DNA of 64,000 nucleotides, taken from the NCBI RefSeq assembly GCF_006965485.1, contig NZ_CP041360.1, positions 3,286,001 to 3,350,000 of the forward strand, written 5' to 3'. A program made the translations under genes and the position numbers. A model generated the notes under the pieces. That model was not told the origin of the DNA. It did no database searches and saw only the letters and a list, made by a program, of their open reading frames with translations. This document shows, piece by piece, positions 16,878-24,026 of the stretch; the stretch's first letter is position 1; each line of letters starts with the position of its first letter. Origin of the DNA: Spirosoma sp. KCTC 42546 (GTDB lineage: Bacteria > Bacteroidota > Bacteroidia > Cytophagales > Spirosomataceae).

Positions 16878-17240
16878 TTGGAGAGTTTCTTGCCCATCGT
16901 TCAGTTTCTGTTGCCTGAGTTCATCCTACAAAATTTTGAATTGACCTCCATCGACCGCCCTGAGGGAGTCTTTCATGTTCATATCGAAGAGAAAAATGCC
17001 GATGAGACGGACCCTCAACGGAAGAATCTGCTCTCCAAAGGCTTTTTCCCCACTATCACCGTCCAGGACTTTCCCATCCGGGGCCACCAGGTATTCCTGC
17101 ATATCAAGCGCCGTCGCTGGCTTAATACCAAAACAGGAAAAGTCGTTTATCGAGACTGGACTCAAGTAGCAGAAGGAACGCGGATGACCGGTGAGTTTGC
17201 CGCTTTTTTAAAAGACATCAGTCGATACCAACCCGATTAA
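16878..17240 (+). CDS. ISAon1-type transposase, N-terminal region protein
   Basis: A 120-residue product of the first reading frame. The start is TTG at 16878; no ATG is available upstream before an in-frame stop. It contains the basic DNA-binding segment (RGHQVFLHIKRRRWLNTKTGKVVYR) that usually forms the zinc-finger/HTH-like front of ISL3 transposases. The DDE domain is in the next frame, shifted +1, so this half alone would bind ends but not catalyse. ISAon1-type elements commonly have this split arrangement, so it is probably not decay. Confidence 0.8.
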   Translation: MESFLPIVQFLLPEFILQNFELTSIDRPEGVFHVHIEEKNADETDPQRKNLLSKGFFPTITVQDFPIRGHQVFLHIKRRRWLNTKTGKVVYRDWTQVAEGTRMTGEFAAFLKDISRYQPD

Positions 17241-17286
17241 TATCCGATCAATTGGCGGATTTTATGGGGTTGGTGACCGAGCCTTA

Positions 17287-18204
17287 TTGCGCCAATATCG
17301 TGATTTTCAGAGTGGCTTTACCGATTGGGATCAACGAGGCCACGCTAAAGAGTGGCTGTTGTATGCCCACAATCTGGGGTCGCATCTGTCATTGGATGAA
17401 ACCAGTCTGTCGCAGGGAGAACTCTACACCATCCTGACGAATAAAGCGGCTAAAGGTGGCAAAGGAAGTATCGTGGCCATTGTCGCAGGAACTAAAGCCG
17501 ATACAGTCATTGAAGTCTTGCGTAAGTTGCCTGAAAGTCAGCGCAAAAAGGTAAAAGAGGTTACTCTGGACATGGCGGGTAATATGGCTCTGATTGCTAA
17601 AAAATGTTTTCCCAAGGCTACTCAGGTGACTGATCGGTTCCATGTGCAACAATTAGCGCTGGAGGCTGTTCAGGACATGCGGATTGCGTATCGCTGGCAA
17701 GCCTTGGAAGCCGACAATGAAGCCCTGGAGCAAGCTAAGCTTAACCAGACCGACTATCAACCAGAGATGCTTGCCAATGGCGATACGGTCAAACAACTGC
17801 TGGCTCGCAGCCGCTATGTGCTCTATAAAAAGGCGACTAACTGGACAGAAAGCCAGCGTGAGCGGGCTATGCTGCTATTTGAGCGTTATCCAGATTTGAA
17901 GACAGCCTATGAATTGAGTCAATCCTTGAGCTACATCTTTGAGGCTACCACCAATAAGCTTTACGGCTTAGCTCGGTTGGCTAAGTGGCATGAGGGGGTA
18001 CGTCAAGCGGGCTTTAAAGCCTTCAACACGGTGGCCCGCTCCATTCAGAACCACTATGAAACGATCTTGAATTATTTTGACAATCGCAGTACCAATGCCT
18101 CAGCCGAGTCCTTCAATGCCAAGATCAAAGCGTTCCGGGCTCAGTTCAGAGGGGTTCGCAACGTAGAATTCTTCTTATATCGGCTCACTCAGTTATATGC
18201 TTAA
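17287..18204 (+). CDS. ISAon1-type transposase, DDE catalytic region
   Basis: A 305-residue product with the ISL3 catalytic residues in SLDETSL, VTLDMAGNM and SAESFNAKIKAFRAQ (D, D, E). The motif FHVQQLALEAVQDMR after the second Asp is also typical. The start shown is TTG 17287, but the frame is open further upstream and overlaps the end of the first ORF, so it may be made by +1 frameshifting or by re-initiation. The stop lies 34 bp inside the right end of the element. Confidence 0.85.
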   Translation: MRQYRDFQSGFTDWDQRGHAKEWLLYAHNLGSHLSLDETSLSQGELYTILTNKAAKGGKGSIVAIVAGTKADTVIEVLRKLPESQRKKVKEVTLDMAGNMALIAKKCFPKATQVTDRFHVQQLALEAVQDMRIAYRWQALEADNEALEQAKLNQTDYQPEMLANGDTVKQLLARSRYVLYKKATNWTESQRERAMLLFERYPDLKTAYELSQSLSYIFEATTNKLYGLARLAKWHEGVRQAGFKAFNTVARSIQNHYETILNYFDNRSTNASAESFNAKIKAFRAQFRGVRNVEFFLYRLTQLYA

Positions 18205-18353
18205 TCCAAGTTGATCCACAACTTTTGACCTTGATCCAATATCCTTCCTCCTCAACTACAATTAGCATTACATTAAGTTAGTGCGTTTGCGTTTTCATAC
18301 AGTATACTTCCTGAATCGGTCTCTTCTTGTCAAGCTAACTCACACACCGATTG

Positions 18354-19631
18354 ATGAAAATTGCAGATAACCCGACCTCCTTACTACTCAAAAAAAGAAT
18401 TGCCATGCTTGAAGAGCGAGCAATTACTTCTGACCAAAAAGCTGAGGTGGCTAGATTAAAGGAAAAGTTTAATGAGCTAAGTACTATAGGCGATTCGTTT
18501 AACTCAATATTCAGCTCAAAAGGGTGGATAGCATATGATTCGATGGATATGCGGGTAATGAGAAAAGCCATTGAATTATCGAAGTCAAAAGGTATGAGTC
18601 AGGCCAATGATCACTTGGTTGACTACTATGATCAAGACGTTGTCAGATCAGGAATTACAGGCCTCTGGGGCACCGAGCCGTTTAGGGCTCGGCTACACCT
18701 CATCAAACTAGCTTATGAGGATTTTTTATGTGGTCGGTACTATGCTTGCATTCCGGTACTACTTATGATGATCGATGGTGTTGTGTCAGATGCTGGCAAT
18801 AATTTGGGCTTTTTCTCAGAAAAATCCGATGTCACAGCATGGAACTCAATAGCAGGTCATGAAACAGGGTTACTTGCAATCAAAGCGATCTTTTATGCGT
18901 CAAGGGGAAAGACAGAAAAGAATAAAATTACTTTACCCTTTCGAAATGGTATCATGCATGGAAGAGATCTGGGCTATGCTAATAGAGAAGTTGCAGCAAA
19001 GTGCTGGGGACTACTCTTTAGCATCCGTGATGTGCTGGCTGCTAAGCGTGATGAGGAATACAACAAGAAAAAGCATGACATAGAAAAAGCGAAGTCAGCC
19101 GAAGACATTCAAAGCGAGATGAGGGCTATACACCATAGCTTGCAAGAAGTCATCGAAATGGATTCATTTAAACGTATACCGTTGCTTATGGGAATTGATA
19201 TTCCTACAACGGGTACTCCTGACGATTACCCGCCTAACTCACCAGAAGAAGCGTTAGTTGAATTTATAGAACTTTGGAAAGCTAAAAAGTATGGCCCAAT
19301 GGCTGAATATATTTACTTGTCTAGCTACTTGACCAAAACCAAAATGGCTGGCCGACTACGGCAAACATTTACGGGTAAGCAACCTCATCATTTTTCGCTG
19401 ATTGAAGTTCAGGACTTATCTTCTTGCAAGTGCGATATAAAAACTATAGTAGGGCTAGCACACAAGAGTGACTTTCCCATTGATTACACAGTAACTTTTA
19501 GATTGTTATACTGCGAGTTGAATAGTACAGAATTAGTTGTGAATCCGGCAAAGGAAGGCCGGTGGAAGATCGTTGATAGTTTTTCCACTATAAACCAAAT
19601 CGGCACTAGCTTAGAATACTTGGAAGAGTGA
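18354..19631 (+). CDS. Hypothetical protein with a HEPN-like R-x4-H motif
   Basis: A 425-residue soluble protein I do not recognise by family. The N-terminal 50 residues are coiled-coil-like. A helical region from about 110 leads to LPFRNGIMHGRDLGYANRE, where R197-N198 and H202 form an R-x4-H pattern followed by Gly, as in HEPN-type RNases and HEPN-like dimerisation domains. The C-terminal 130 residues are mixed alpha/beta. It is the first gene after the IS, followed 1 bp later by a small lipoprotein gene and then DUF2806. A defence or stress role is inferred from the motif and neighbours only. ATG 18354 is preferred over TTG 18351. Confidence 0.7.
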   Translation: MKIADNPTSLLLKKRIAMLEERAITSDQKAEVARLKEKFNELSTIGDSFNSIFSSKGWIAYDSMDMRVMRKAIELSKSKGMSQANDHLVDYYDQDVVRSGITGLWGTEPFRARLHLIKLAYEDFLCGRYYACIPVLLMMIDGVVSDAGNNLGFFSEKSDVTAWNSIAGHETGLLAIKAIFYASRGKTEKNKITLPFRNGIMHGRDLGYANREVAAKCWGLLFSIRDVLAAKRDEEYNKKKHDIEKAKSAEDIQSEMRAIHHSLQEVIEMDSFKRIPLLMGIDIPTTGTPDDYPPNSPEEALVEFIELWKAKKYGPMAEYIYLSSYLTKTKMAGRLRQTFTGKQPHHFSLIEVQDLSSCKCDIKTIVGLAHKSDFPIDYTVTFRLLYCELNSTELVVNPAKEGRWKIVDSFSTINQIGTSLEYLEE

Positions 19632-19632
19632 T

Positions 19633-19788
19633 ATGGTAAAATTATCAATTCGACTATTTACAAGCATAATACTGATTCTGGCACTCAGCCAGTGTAAGCA
19701 GCTAACCATACCAATTCCGGCCGGTAAGACACCCACGCTTGAGAATAAAATGCCGATAGATAACGCTGATGAGCTAAGCATATATTAA
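19633..19788 (+). CDS. Small putative lipoprotein
   Basis: A 51-residue product whose start lies one base after the preceding stop codon, suggesting translational coupling. The N-terminus is a lipoprotein-like signal (RLFTSIILILALSQC) with Cys21. The residue before Cys is Gln and not the usual Gly or Ala, so lipidation is likely but not certain. The mature part is short and Pro-rich. No family is recognised. Confidence 0.5.
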   Translation: MVKLSIRLFTSIILILALSQCKQLTIPIPAGKTPTLENKMPIDNADELSIY

Positions 19789-19881
19789 TATTAGCATAAC
19801 TAAGCCACTACTATTTACATATTTGAGCTGAGCTTTTGTTCGAATGAAATTTAAGTTTAAATTTTATAATATTCAGAACCG

Positions 19882-20937
19882 ATGGGTGATATGTTGCCTG
19901 AATTAAATTCAGATAATTTAAATAAAGCTGGCGAACTAGTAAAACAGACGGCAGGCTACCTGAAACTTGCTGATATTATCCGCAATATTTTAGGCGAACA
20001 AGCAGCACTATTTTTATTTCGGAAAAAGACAACTTTAGAAGCCGAAAGAGCCCAACAGTTGGCGGAAGTTGAATTGTCAAAAAAATTTATTGATAAATCA
20101 ATAGATAATTTTGCCTCAACCGAAGAGGGTAAATATACCATGAGTGCCGTTGGAGCAGCGTTCGCTCATCAGCAACTACGCAAATTTAACAACCTAAGTA
20201 ATATAATAGATACTGCCTTAGAAGAGCTTGAACAGAAGGAATCTGCTATTTCAGAAAAGGCCGTTGATGAAGATTGGGTGACTCGATTTTTGAATTATGC
20301 CGGTGACGTTTCGAATGATGAGATACAAAGATTGTGGGGGCGTGTCTTGGCAGGAGAAATAGCTAGACCTAGTTCCTTCTCCGTCAGAACAATTGAATTT
20401 TTAAAAAATGTCTCCAAGGTAGAAGCTGAAATTATTAATGATATGGCAAAAGTTTGCTTATCTATGAATGTTATAGCTTTTTTACCTGGAAGAATCAGCG
20501 ATTATACTTCTGAAAATCAAAGTAAATTAAGTCAAGATGATTTAACTCGTTTAGATGAGCTTGGGTTAATTCAACTTCAAAATAAAGTAATAAATTTAAC
20601 AATCACTCATAGTCAAAATCAGACTTATATTACTTTTAACTATGGAAGATTTATTGTCTTTTTCGACGTTATAACTGACCTGTATAATATATATATACCC
20701 GCTATAAGTTTGAATCAAACGGCCAATGAACTAAGGCAATTAATTGATTTTGAAATAGATACAAAGATTCTTATGCAAGTAAAAAAACTCATTATAGATG
20801 CAATTGGCAATAAGCATCCTATGACCTGTAAATATATAGATTCGCGTTATTTAAAGATTGAAAATTACGGGAGAGGCCAAACAATATTAATCTATTTTCG
20901 CACATCAAAAAATGAGAAGGAAATAATACTAAATTAA
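19882..20937 (+). CDS. DUF2806 domain protein
   Basis: A 351-residue protein. The central motif VDEDWVTRFLNYAGDVSNDEIQRLWGRVLAGEI, which contains the conserved Trp and the LWGRVLAGE block, is the DUF2806 signature. The N-terminal 120 residues are helical and charged. DUF2806 proteins have no established reaction but are found repeatedly in defence-rich regions and near prophages, as here. Codon use is much more AT-rich than in the first 16 kb, consistent with transfer. The next gene starts 9 bp after its stop, so the two may be one unit. Confidence 0.8.
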   Translation: MGDMLPELNSDNLNKAGELVKQTAGYLKLADIIRNILGEQAALFLFRKKTTLEAERAQQLAEVELSKKFIDKSIDNFASTEEGKYTMSAVGAAFAHQQLRKFNNLSNIIDTALEELEQKESAISEKAVDEDWVTRFLNYAGDVSNDEIQRLWGRVLAGEIARPSSFSVRTIEFLKNVSKVEAEIINDMAKVCLSMNVIAFLPGRISDYTSENQSKLSQDDLTRLDELGLIQLQNKVINLTITHSQNQTYITFNYGRFIVFFDVITDLYNIYIPAISLNQTANELRQLIDFEIDTKILMQVKKLIIDAIGNKHPMTCKYIDSRYLKIENYGRGQTILIYFRTSKNEKEIILN

Positions 20938-20945
20938 AGCAATAG

Positions 20946-21080
20946 ATGGCACAAAGGAGAAAGCTTCAAGTATTTGTCTCTTCTACCTATACGGACCTTA
21001 AAGAAGAACGTCAAGCTGCTGTTGAAGCTATCTTGACGGCACGCCATATTCCCGCTGGCATGGAGCTATTGGCTGGCTAG
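20946..21080 (+). pseudogene. Truncated DUF4062 gene (N-terminal 44 codons)
   Basis: The reading frame starts MAQRRKLQVFVSSTYTDLKE and continues ERQAAVEAILTARHIPAGMEL, the highly conserved N-terminus of DUF4062 proteins, which are normally hundreds of residues long. It stops at TAG 21078-21080, just where homologues continue with an Ala-Gly-Asn/Asp-Glu segment; the bases after the stop still read Asn-Glu-Asp. The remaining gene is absent. The IS630-type element starts 12 bp later, but its insertion did not create this stop, so a nonsense change or an earlier deletion broke the gene. Confidence 0.78.
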
Positions 21081-21098
21081 AATGAAGATTATACTAAT

Positions 21099-21641
21099 TC
21101 AATACTGGTTTGACGCATCTCTTATATATGGAAACGCGGTTATCGATACCACTTTATCGGCCAATAATTCGACCGCTTCTTGCACGCATTGTTGAGCCTG
21201 CTCCAGTGTGGTAAAGACCCGACTTTTTAGCTGTCTGCGCACTTCCTTGAAGAAACGTTCCACTGGATTTAATTCGGGGCAAGCTGTCGGTAAACGAATA
21301 AAGCGCAACTTGTCCTTAGCAAAAAACTCGGCTTTATGGGCCGTGGCTCCATCAGCAATAAACAAAGCCTTGCTGATTAAACAAGTTTGTACTTGCTCGA
21401 TGAACCATTGAAACTGCTCCCCATCCAGTCGGGGTAAAAAAGCGGCAAAGCCTTCACCCGTCAAGGGGCAACTTGTCAAATAGAGCCACACGCTTTCATA
21501 GCCAATCTTGACAGGAGCAACCGGGCGATGACCCATAGGTGTCCACTTAGTGCCAAGTTCAGTCCGGGTACCAGTCCGTAATTCATCATGGAAAAAGATG
21601 GCCTCATCAGCGTAGCCTTGCCTTAGCTGTTGAAACTTTTT
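21099..21641 (-). CDS. IS630 transposase, DDE catalytic part
   Basis: This frame is open from the A7 run at 21641 and reads EAIFFHDELRTG (first Asp), LFIADGATAHKAEFF (second Asp) and ELNPVERFFKEVRRQLK (Glu), the IS630 DDE triad. Its first internal ATG is at 21536, too late for a complete domain because the first Asp would be lost. Expression by -1 frameshifting from the upstream part is therefore expected. I see no other damage, so the element may be active. Confidence 0.82.
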   Translation of the reverse strand, partial: KKFQQLRQGYADEAIFFHDELRTGTRTELGTKWTPMGHRPVAPVKIGYESVWLYLTSCPLTGEGFAAFLPRLDGEQFQWFIEQVQTCLISKALFIADGATAHKAEFFAKDKLRFIRLPTACPELNPVERFFKEVRRQLKSRVFTTLEQAQQCVQEAVELLADKVVSITAFPYIRDASNQY

Positions 21642-22105
21642 TTAAAAGCCTCGACTGCCCCCGGTTGCTGACGGGCATTAACCGGGCGGCCCTGTTTGGG
21701 CTTGACTTCGAGTCGTTTGCAGAGTTCACTGACGCCACCAATGGTGTAGTCAACTCCAAACGAGTCCGCCAAGAAGGTTTGAATATTGGCTAAAGTTTGG
21801 GCCTGATTAGTGAGCAGATAAGCCCGGAGTCGGCTGATTTGGGTAGTGGAGAGTTTGCCCCAGTAGGGCACGTATTGGGATTGAAGCAAGCCGGTAATTC
21901 CTTTTTGTTGATAGCGTTGCCAAAGCCGTTGCGCTTGTCGAAGGCTCAGGTTAAGTTGCTTGGCAACGGCCAGTTGAGTCGTAAGCTGTCCTGCTTTAAG
22001 AATCCGCAGGAAACGGACATAATCGCGCAGGCGGGCATTGGTTTGTTGCTTTTCAAGCCTGAGCAGATCGTCCAAGTCTTGGGTGATTTTACTAGCGTAA
22101 TTCAT
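21623..22105 (-). CDS. IS630 transposase, N-terminal HTH part
   Basis: A 160-residue product with two helix-turn-helix units (QLAVAKQLNLSLRQAQRLWQ and a winged segment QTFLADSFGVDYTIGGVSELCKRL) as found at the front of IS630-type transposases. It ends with FKKSFNS just after the A7 run. A -1 shift on that run joins it directly to the DDE part without loss, so the full protein can be made by slippage. Confidence 0.85.
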   Translation of the reverse strand: MNYASKITQDLDDLLRLEKQQTNARLRDYVRFLRILKAGQLTTQLAVAKQLNLSLRQAQRLWQRYQQKGITGLLQSQYVPYWGKLSTTQISRLRAYLLTNQAQTLANIQTFLADSFGVDYTIGGVSELCKRLEVKPKQGRPVNARQQPGAVEAFKKSFNS

Positions 22106-22135
22106 ACTGCAAATATACGACTTACCACATTTGAA

Positions 22136-22519
22136 TTAGTATAATTTCTCTATCCGCTGCCAGGTTTCGCCCAATCGTACCAGAAACTGAGTTAACTGAG
22201 TAGCATTAAAGATACGGGTCAGATCTGCCTGGGTAATTGGATACTCCTTTGAAGGTTCGTAATCAGATTCAGGATCGAAACCAATAGCTCTGTGTGTGCA
22301 CTCTTGCAGTAGCTCATTAACCAGCTCTACAGGACCAGAAGTACCTGCTTCGTTGAGGAAGCCATTAATTAAGCGGTGTAGCTCCCTATACTGGCTACTG
22401 AGTAAAGGGTTTGGTTGCCGATTGTCAACCGTAGAAGACGTTTGGGCCTCGTTTTGGGCCGATTGTGGAAGGGTAGTTGCATAGTCTCCCTTACCCACGT
22501 AGTTTTGCTCCGTGTTCAT
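22136..22519 (-). CDS. Hypothetical protein whose stop codon is supplied by the IS630 end
   Basis: A 127-residue polar protein of unknown family. It has a low-complexity N-terminus and a helical C-terminal half (DLTRIFNATQLTQFLVRLGETWQRIEKLY). The last codons TTA-TAC-TAA run into the terminal repeat of the IS630 element. Removing the element and one TA restores a tail of LIFILASQ before a TAG stop, so the original protein was about six residues longer. No partner is evident. Confidence 0.6.
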   Translation of the reverse strand: MNTEQNYVGKGDYATTLPQSAQNEAQTSSTVDNRQPNPLLSSQYRELHRLINGFLNEAGTSGPVELVNELLQECTHRAIGFDPESDYEPSKEYPITQADLTRIFNATQLTQFLVRLGETWQRIEKLY

Positions 22520-22678
22520 TTTTACTTAGTAGTTAAAATGCTCACAATGGCCCCAACGTTCATTCCACCAAGTCTGTAGCGTTGGGGTTCCCTGTGTTTA
22601 GGCAGATGATTTTCACCTGCATGACATTACAATATTAGATAAACTTAGAATATGTTCAAAGCTTTGTGGTAATTTTTT

Positions 22679-22885
22679 TTATTCAAAAATCAATCGAGCT
22701 TTTAGATTCAAAGCCTCGGCAATCTTCTGAACCGTCTCAAGTGAAAGATTCGCTACGCCGTTTTCATACCTATTGAATGATGCCTCTGTGATGCCCATTT
22801 TTTTACCTATTTCTTTTTGAGTTAACCCTTTGGCTTTTCTCGTATCGCGTATGAGTTGCCCAACCTGAACTTTTATGTCTTCCAT
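22679..22885 (-). CDS. XRE/Cro-type helix-turn-helix regulator
   Basis: A 68-residue single-domain repressor-like protein. The five-helix Cro/C1 fold is evident: VGQLIRDTRKAKGLTQKEIGKKMGITEASFNRYENG followed by LETVQKIAEALNLK. Such small proteins usually repress their own promoter and that of a neighbour. It lies upstream of, and divergent from, the AT-rich two-gene unit at 23288-27509, and may regulate it. A -7 box lies 20 bp upstream of its start. Confidence 0.9.
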   Translation of the reverse strand: MEDIKVQVGQLIRDTRKAKGLTQKEIGKKMGITEASFNRYENGVANLSLETVQKIAEALNLKARLIFE

Positions 22886-22904
22886 GATTATGAGGTTTCA
22901 TTCA

Positions 22905-22912
22905 CAAAGATA
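22905..22912 (-). promoter_or_regulatory. -7 box of the XRE gene
   Basis: TATCTTTG on the minus strand fits TAnnTTTG and lies 20 bp before the ATG. A TTAG-containing -33 region is possible but weak. Confidence 0.5.
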
Positions 22913-23287
22913 AGACTCAAACTTAATACATATTCTAAGTAGCATCTCGGTTAATCGAGCGGCAAAATTACATGTAGATACACGTTATAGATAAGTTAAT
23001 TCAGTCCATCCAATTACCCTACCAGATGCGTAATACGTGTAATCTCACCGAAAAAAGGGTGTTTTTCCCGTAGGAAATTTATAGTTAACAGCAGTTCTTG
23101 CAGAAGAATTACTAAAAGATAATGCGGATTTTTGAAGATAAAATCAACTTATCTAAAGTCATAATTAGAAATTTGAATCATAATCATAGACTTATATTGT
23201 GATTCAATCAATTAGTAGCAATTCAGAGATAATTGAATGTAAAGAAATATATTTTTAAGGGTTTTATTGCATTATAACCAAAAAGCA
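22913..23287. other. Intergenic region upstream of the HD/GHKL unit
   Basis: About 375 bp of AT-rich DNA with no supported gene. It lies between the divergent XRE gene and the two-TM protein gene, so it is the natural place for the operator of the module. I saw no clear operator palindrome. Confidence 0.4.
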
Positions 23288-23944
23288 ATGCTGACTACCA
23301 CGAAGTTTCAATCTTATGTTCTAACCATAACAACATTTATAGTTTATACATTATGGTTTAAGTACAATGAATATATACAAATAAATCCATATTTAAAGCT
23401 TATTTCTACTTCATTATTATCGCTGGGTTTGTATAAACTTATTACTATTTTATTTCTGGCAATATTTCAGAGAATAAGGTTGGTAAGGAAATTTTTCCTC
23501 GGCCCCAAATATTTAGAAGGAACTTGGGTTGGATTTTATATAGGTATTGGTGGGAGCGTACGCTTTATAGTTGAACATTTTGAGCAAGATTTTGAAATAT
23601 TAATTGTTAGAGGAAGAGCTTATAATGATCAAAAAAAATTTCATACATCATGGATCTCATATCCAGCAAATATAGATATAGTAAAGGGTGAATTAACTTA
23701 TATGTATGAGCTAAAAGGAGCACAGCAAATTTCAAATGGAACAGGCATAGTTTATTTTAATTTTTACCGTAAAAATCAAATTAGTGCCCCAACTATGATA
23801 AGTGGTTTTTCTGCTGACCTAGAAAATAAGGGTGTAAGAACAAAATCTTTGGAACATAAAATATCAGATGATGTCAAAATTACTGATTCTCAGGCACTAA
23901 CAAAAGCAATTGAGTTTTATAATTTGAATAAAGATAATTTCTAA
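23288..23944 (+). CDS. Two-TM, beta-rich protein resembling CBASS Cap15/S-2TMbeta effectors
   Basis: A 218-residue protein from ATG 23288 (a TTG at 23267 would add seven residues). Two membrane helices lie at about 8-24 and 36-60. A beta-rich C-terminal domain follows, starting FFLGPKYLEGTWVGFY with many alternating strands (FEILIVRGRAY, IVYFNFYRK). Two TM helices plus a small beta-barrel opening with an EGTW-type motif is the layout of the S-2TMbeta (Cap15) membrane-disrupting effectors of CBASS. No cyclase gene is adjacent, so the assignment is by architecture only. It lies 82 bp before an HD plus GHKL ATPase gene and shares its very low GC. Confidence 0.68.
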   Translation: MLTTTKFQSYVLTITTFIVYTLWFKYNEYIQINPYLKLISTSLLSLGLYKLITILFLAIFQRIRLVRKFFLGPKYLEGTWVGFYIGIGGSVRFIVEHFEQDFEILIVRGRAYNDQKKFHTSWISYPANIDIVKGELTYMYELKGAQQISNGTGIVYFNFYRKNQISAPTMISGFSADLENKGVRTKSLEHKISDDVKITDSQALTKAIEFYNLNKDNF

Positions 23945-24026
23945 AGATAAAACTTTGCTTTTAGAGATTATTTATGGATATATAAGACAATAAAACTTAC
24001 ATATTGTATCCTTTAACCATAGCAAT

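Larger units (their letters stand above)
16807..18238 (+). mobile_element. ISL3-family (ISAon1-type) insertion sequence, 1432 bp, complete
   Basis: Terminal inverted repeats 16807-16830 and 18215-18238 match at 20 of 24 positions (starting TGGATCA, with AAAAGTTGTGGA inside). They are flanked by a 6-bp direct repeat, ATATCC at 16801-16806 and 18239-18244, which I read as the target-site duplication. Inside are two transposase reading frames on the + strand. It sits about 77 bp beyond tRNA-Pro. The intact ends and duplication suggest a fairly recent insertion. Confidence 0.88.
21092..22141 (-). mobile_element. IS630-family insertion sequence, about 1050 bp
   Basis: Terminal repeats TACTAATTCAA (21092-21102) and its complement (22131-22141) are flanked by TA on both sides (21090-21091 and 22142-22143), the target preferred by IS630/Tc1-type elements. 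The transposase is on the minus strand and split by a frameshift at a run of seven T (A7 on the coding strand) at 21637-21643. Confidence 0.85.

Noticed and set aside
20946..21102. IS630 as the cause of the DUF4062 truncation
   Set aside because: The stop codon lies 12 bp before the element and remains after virtual excision.
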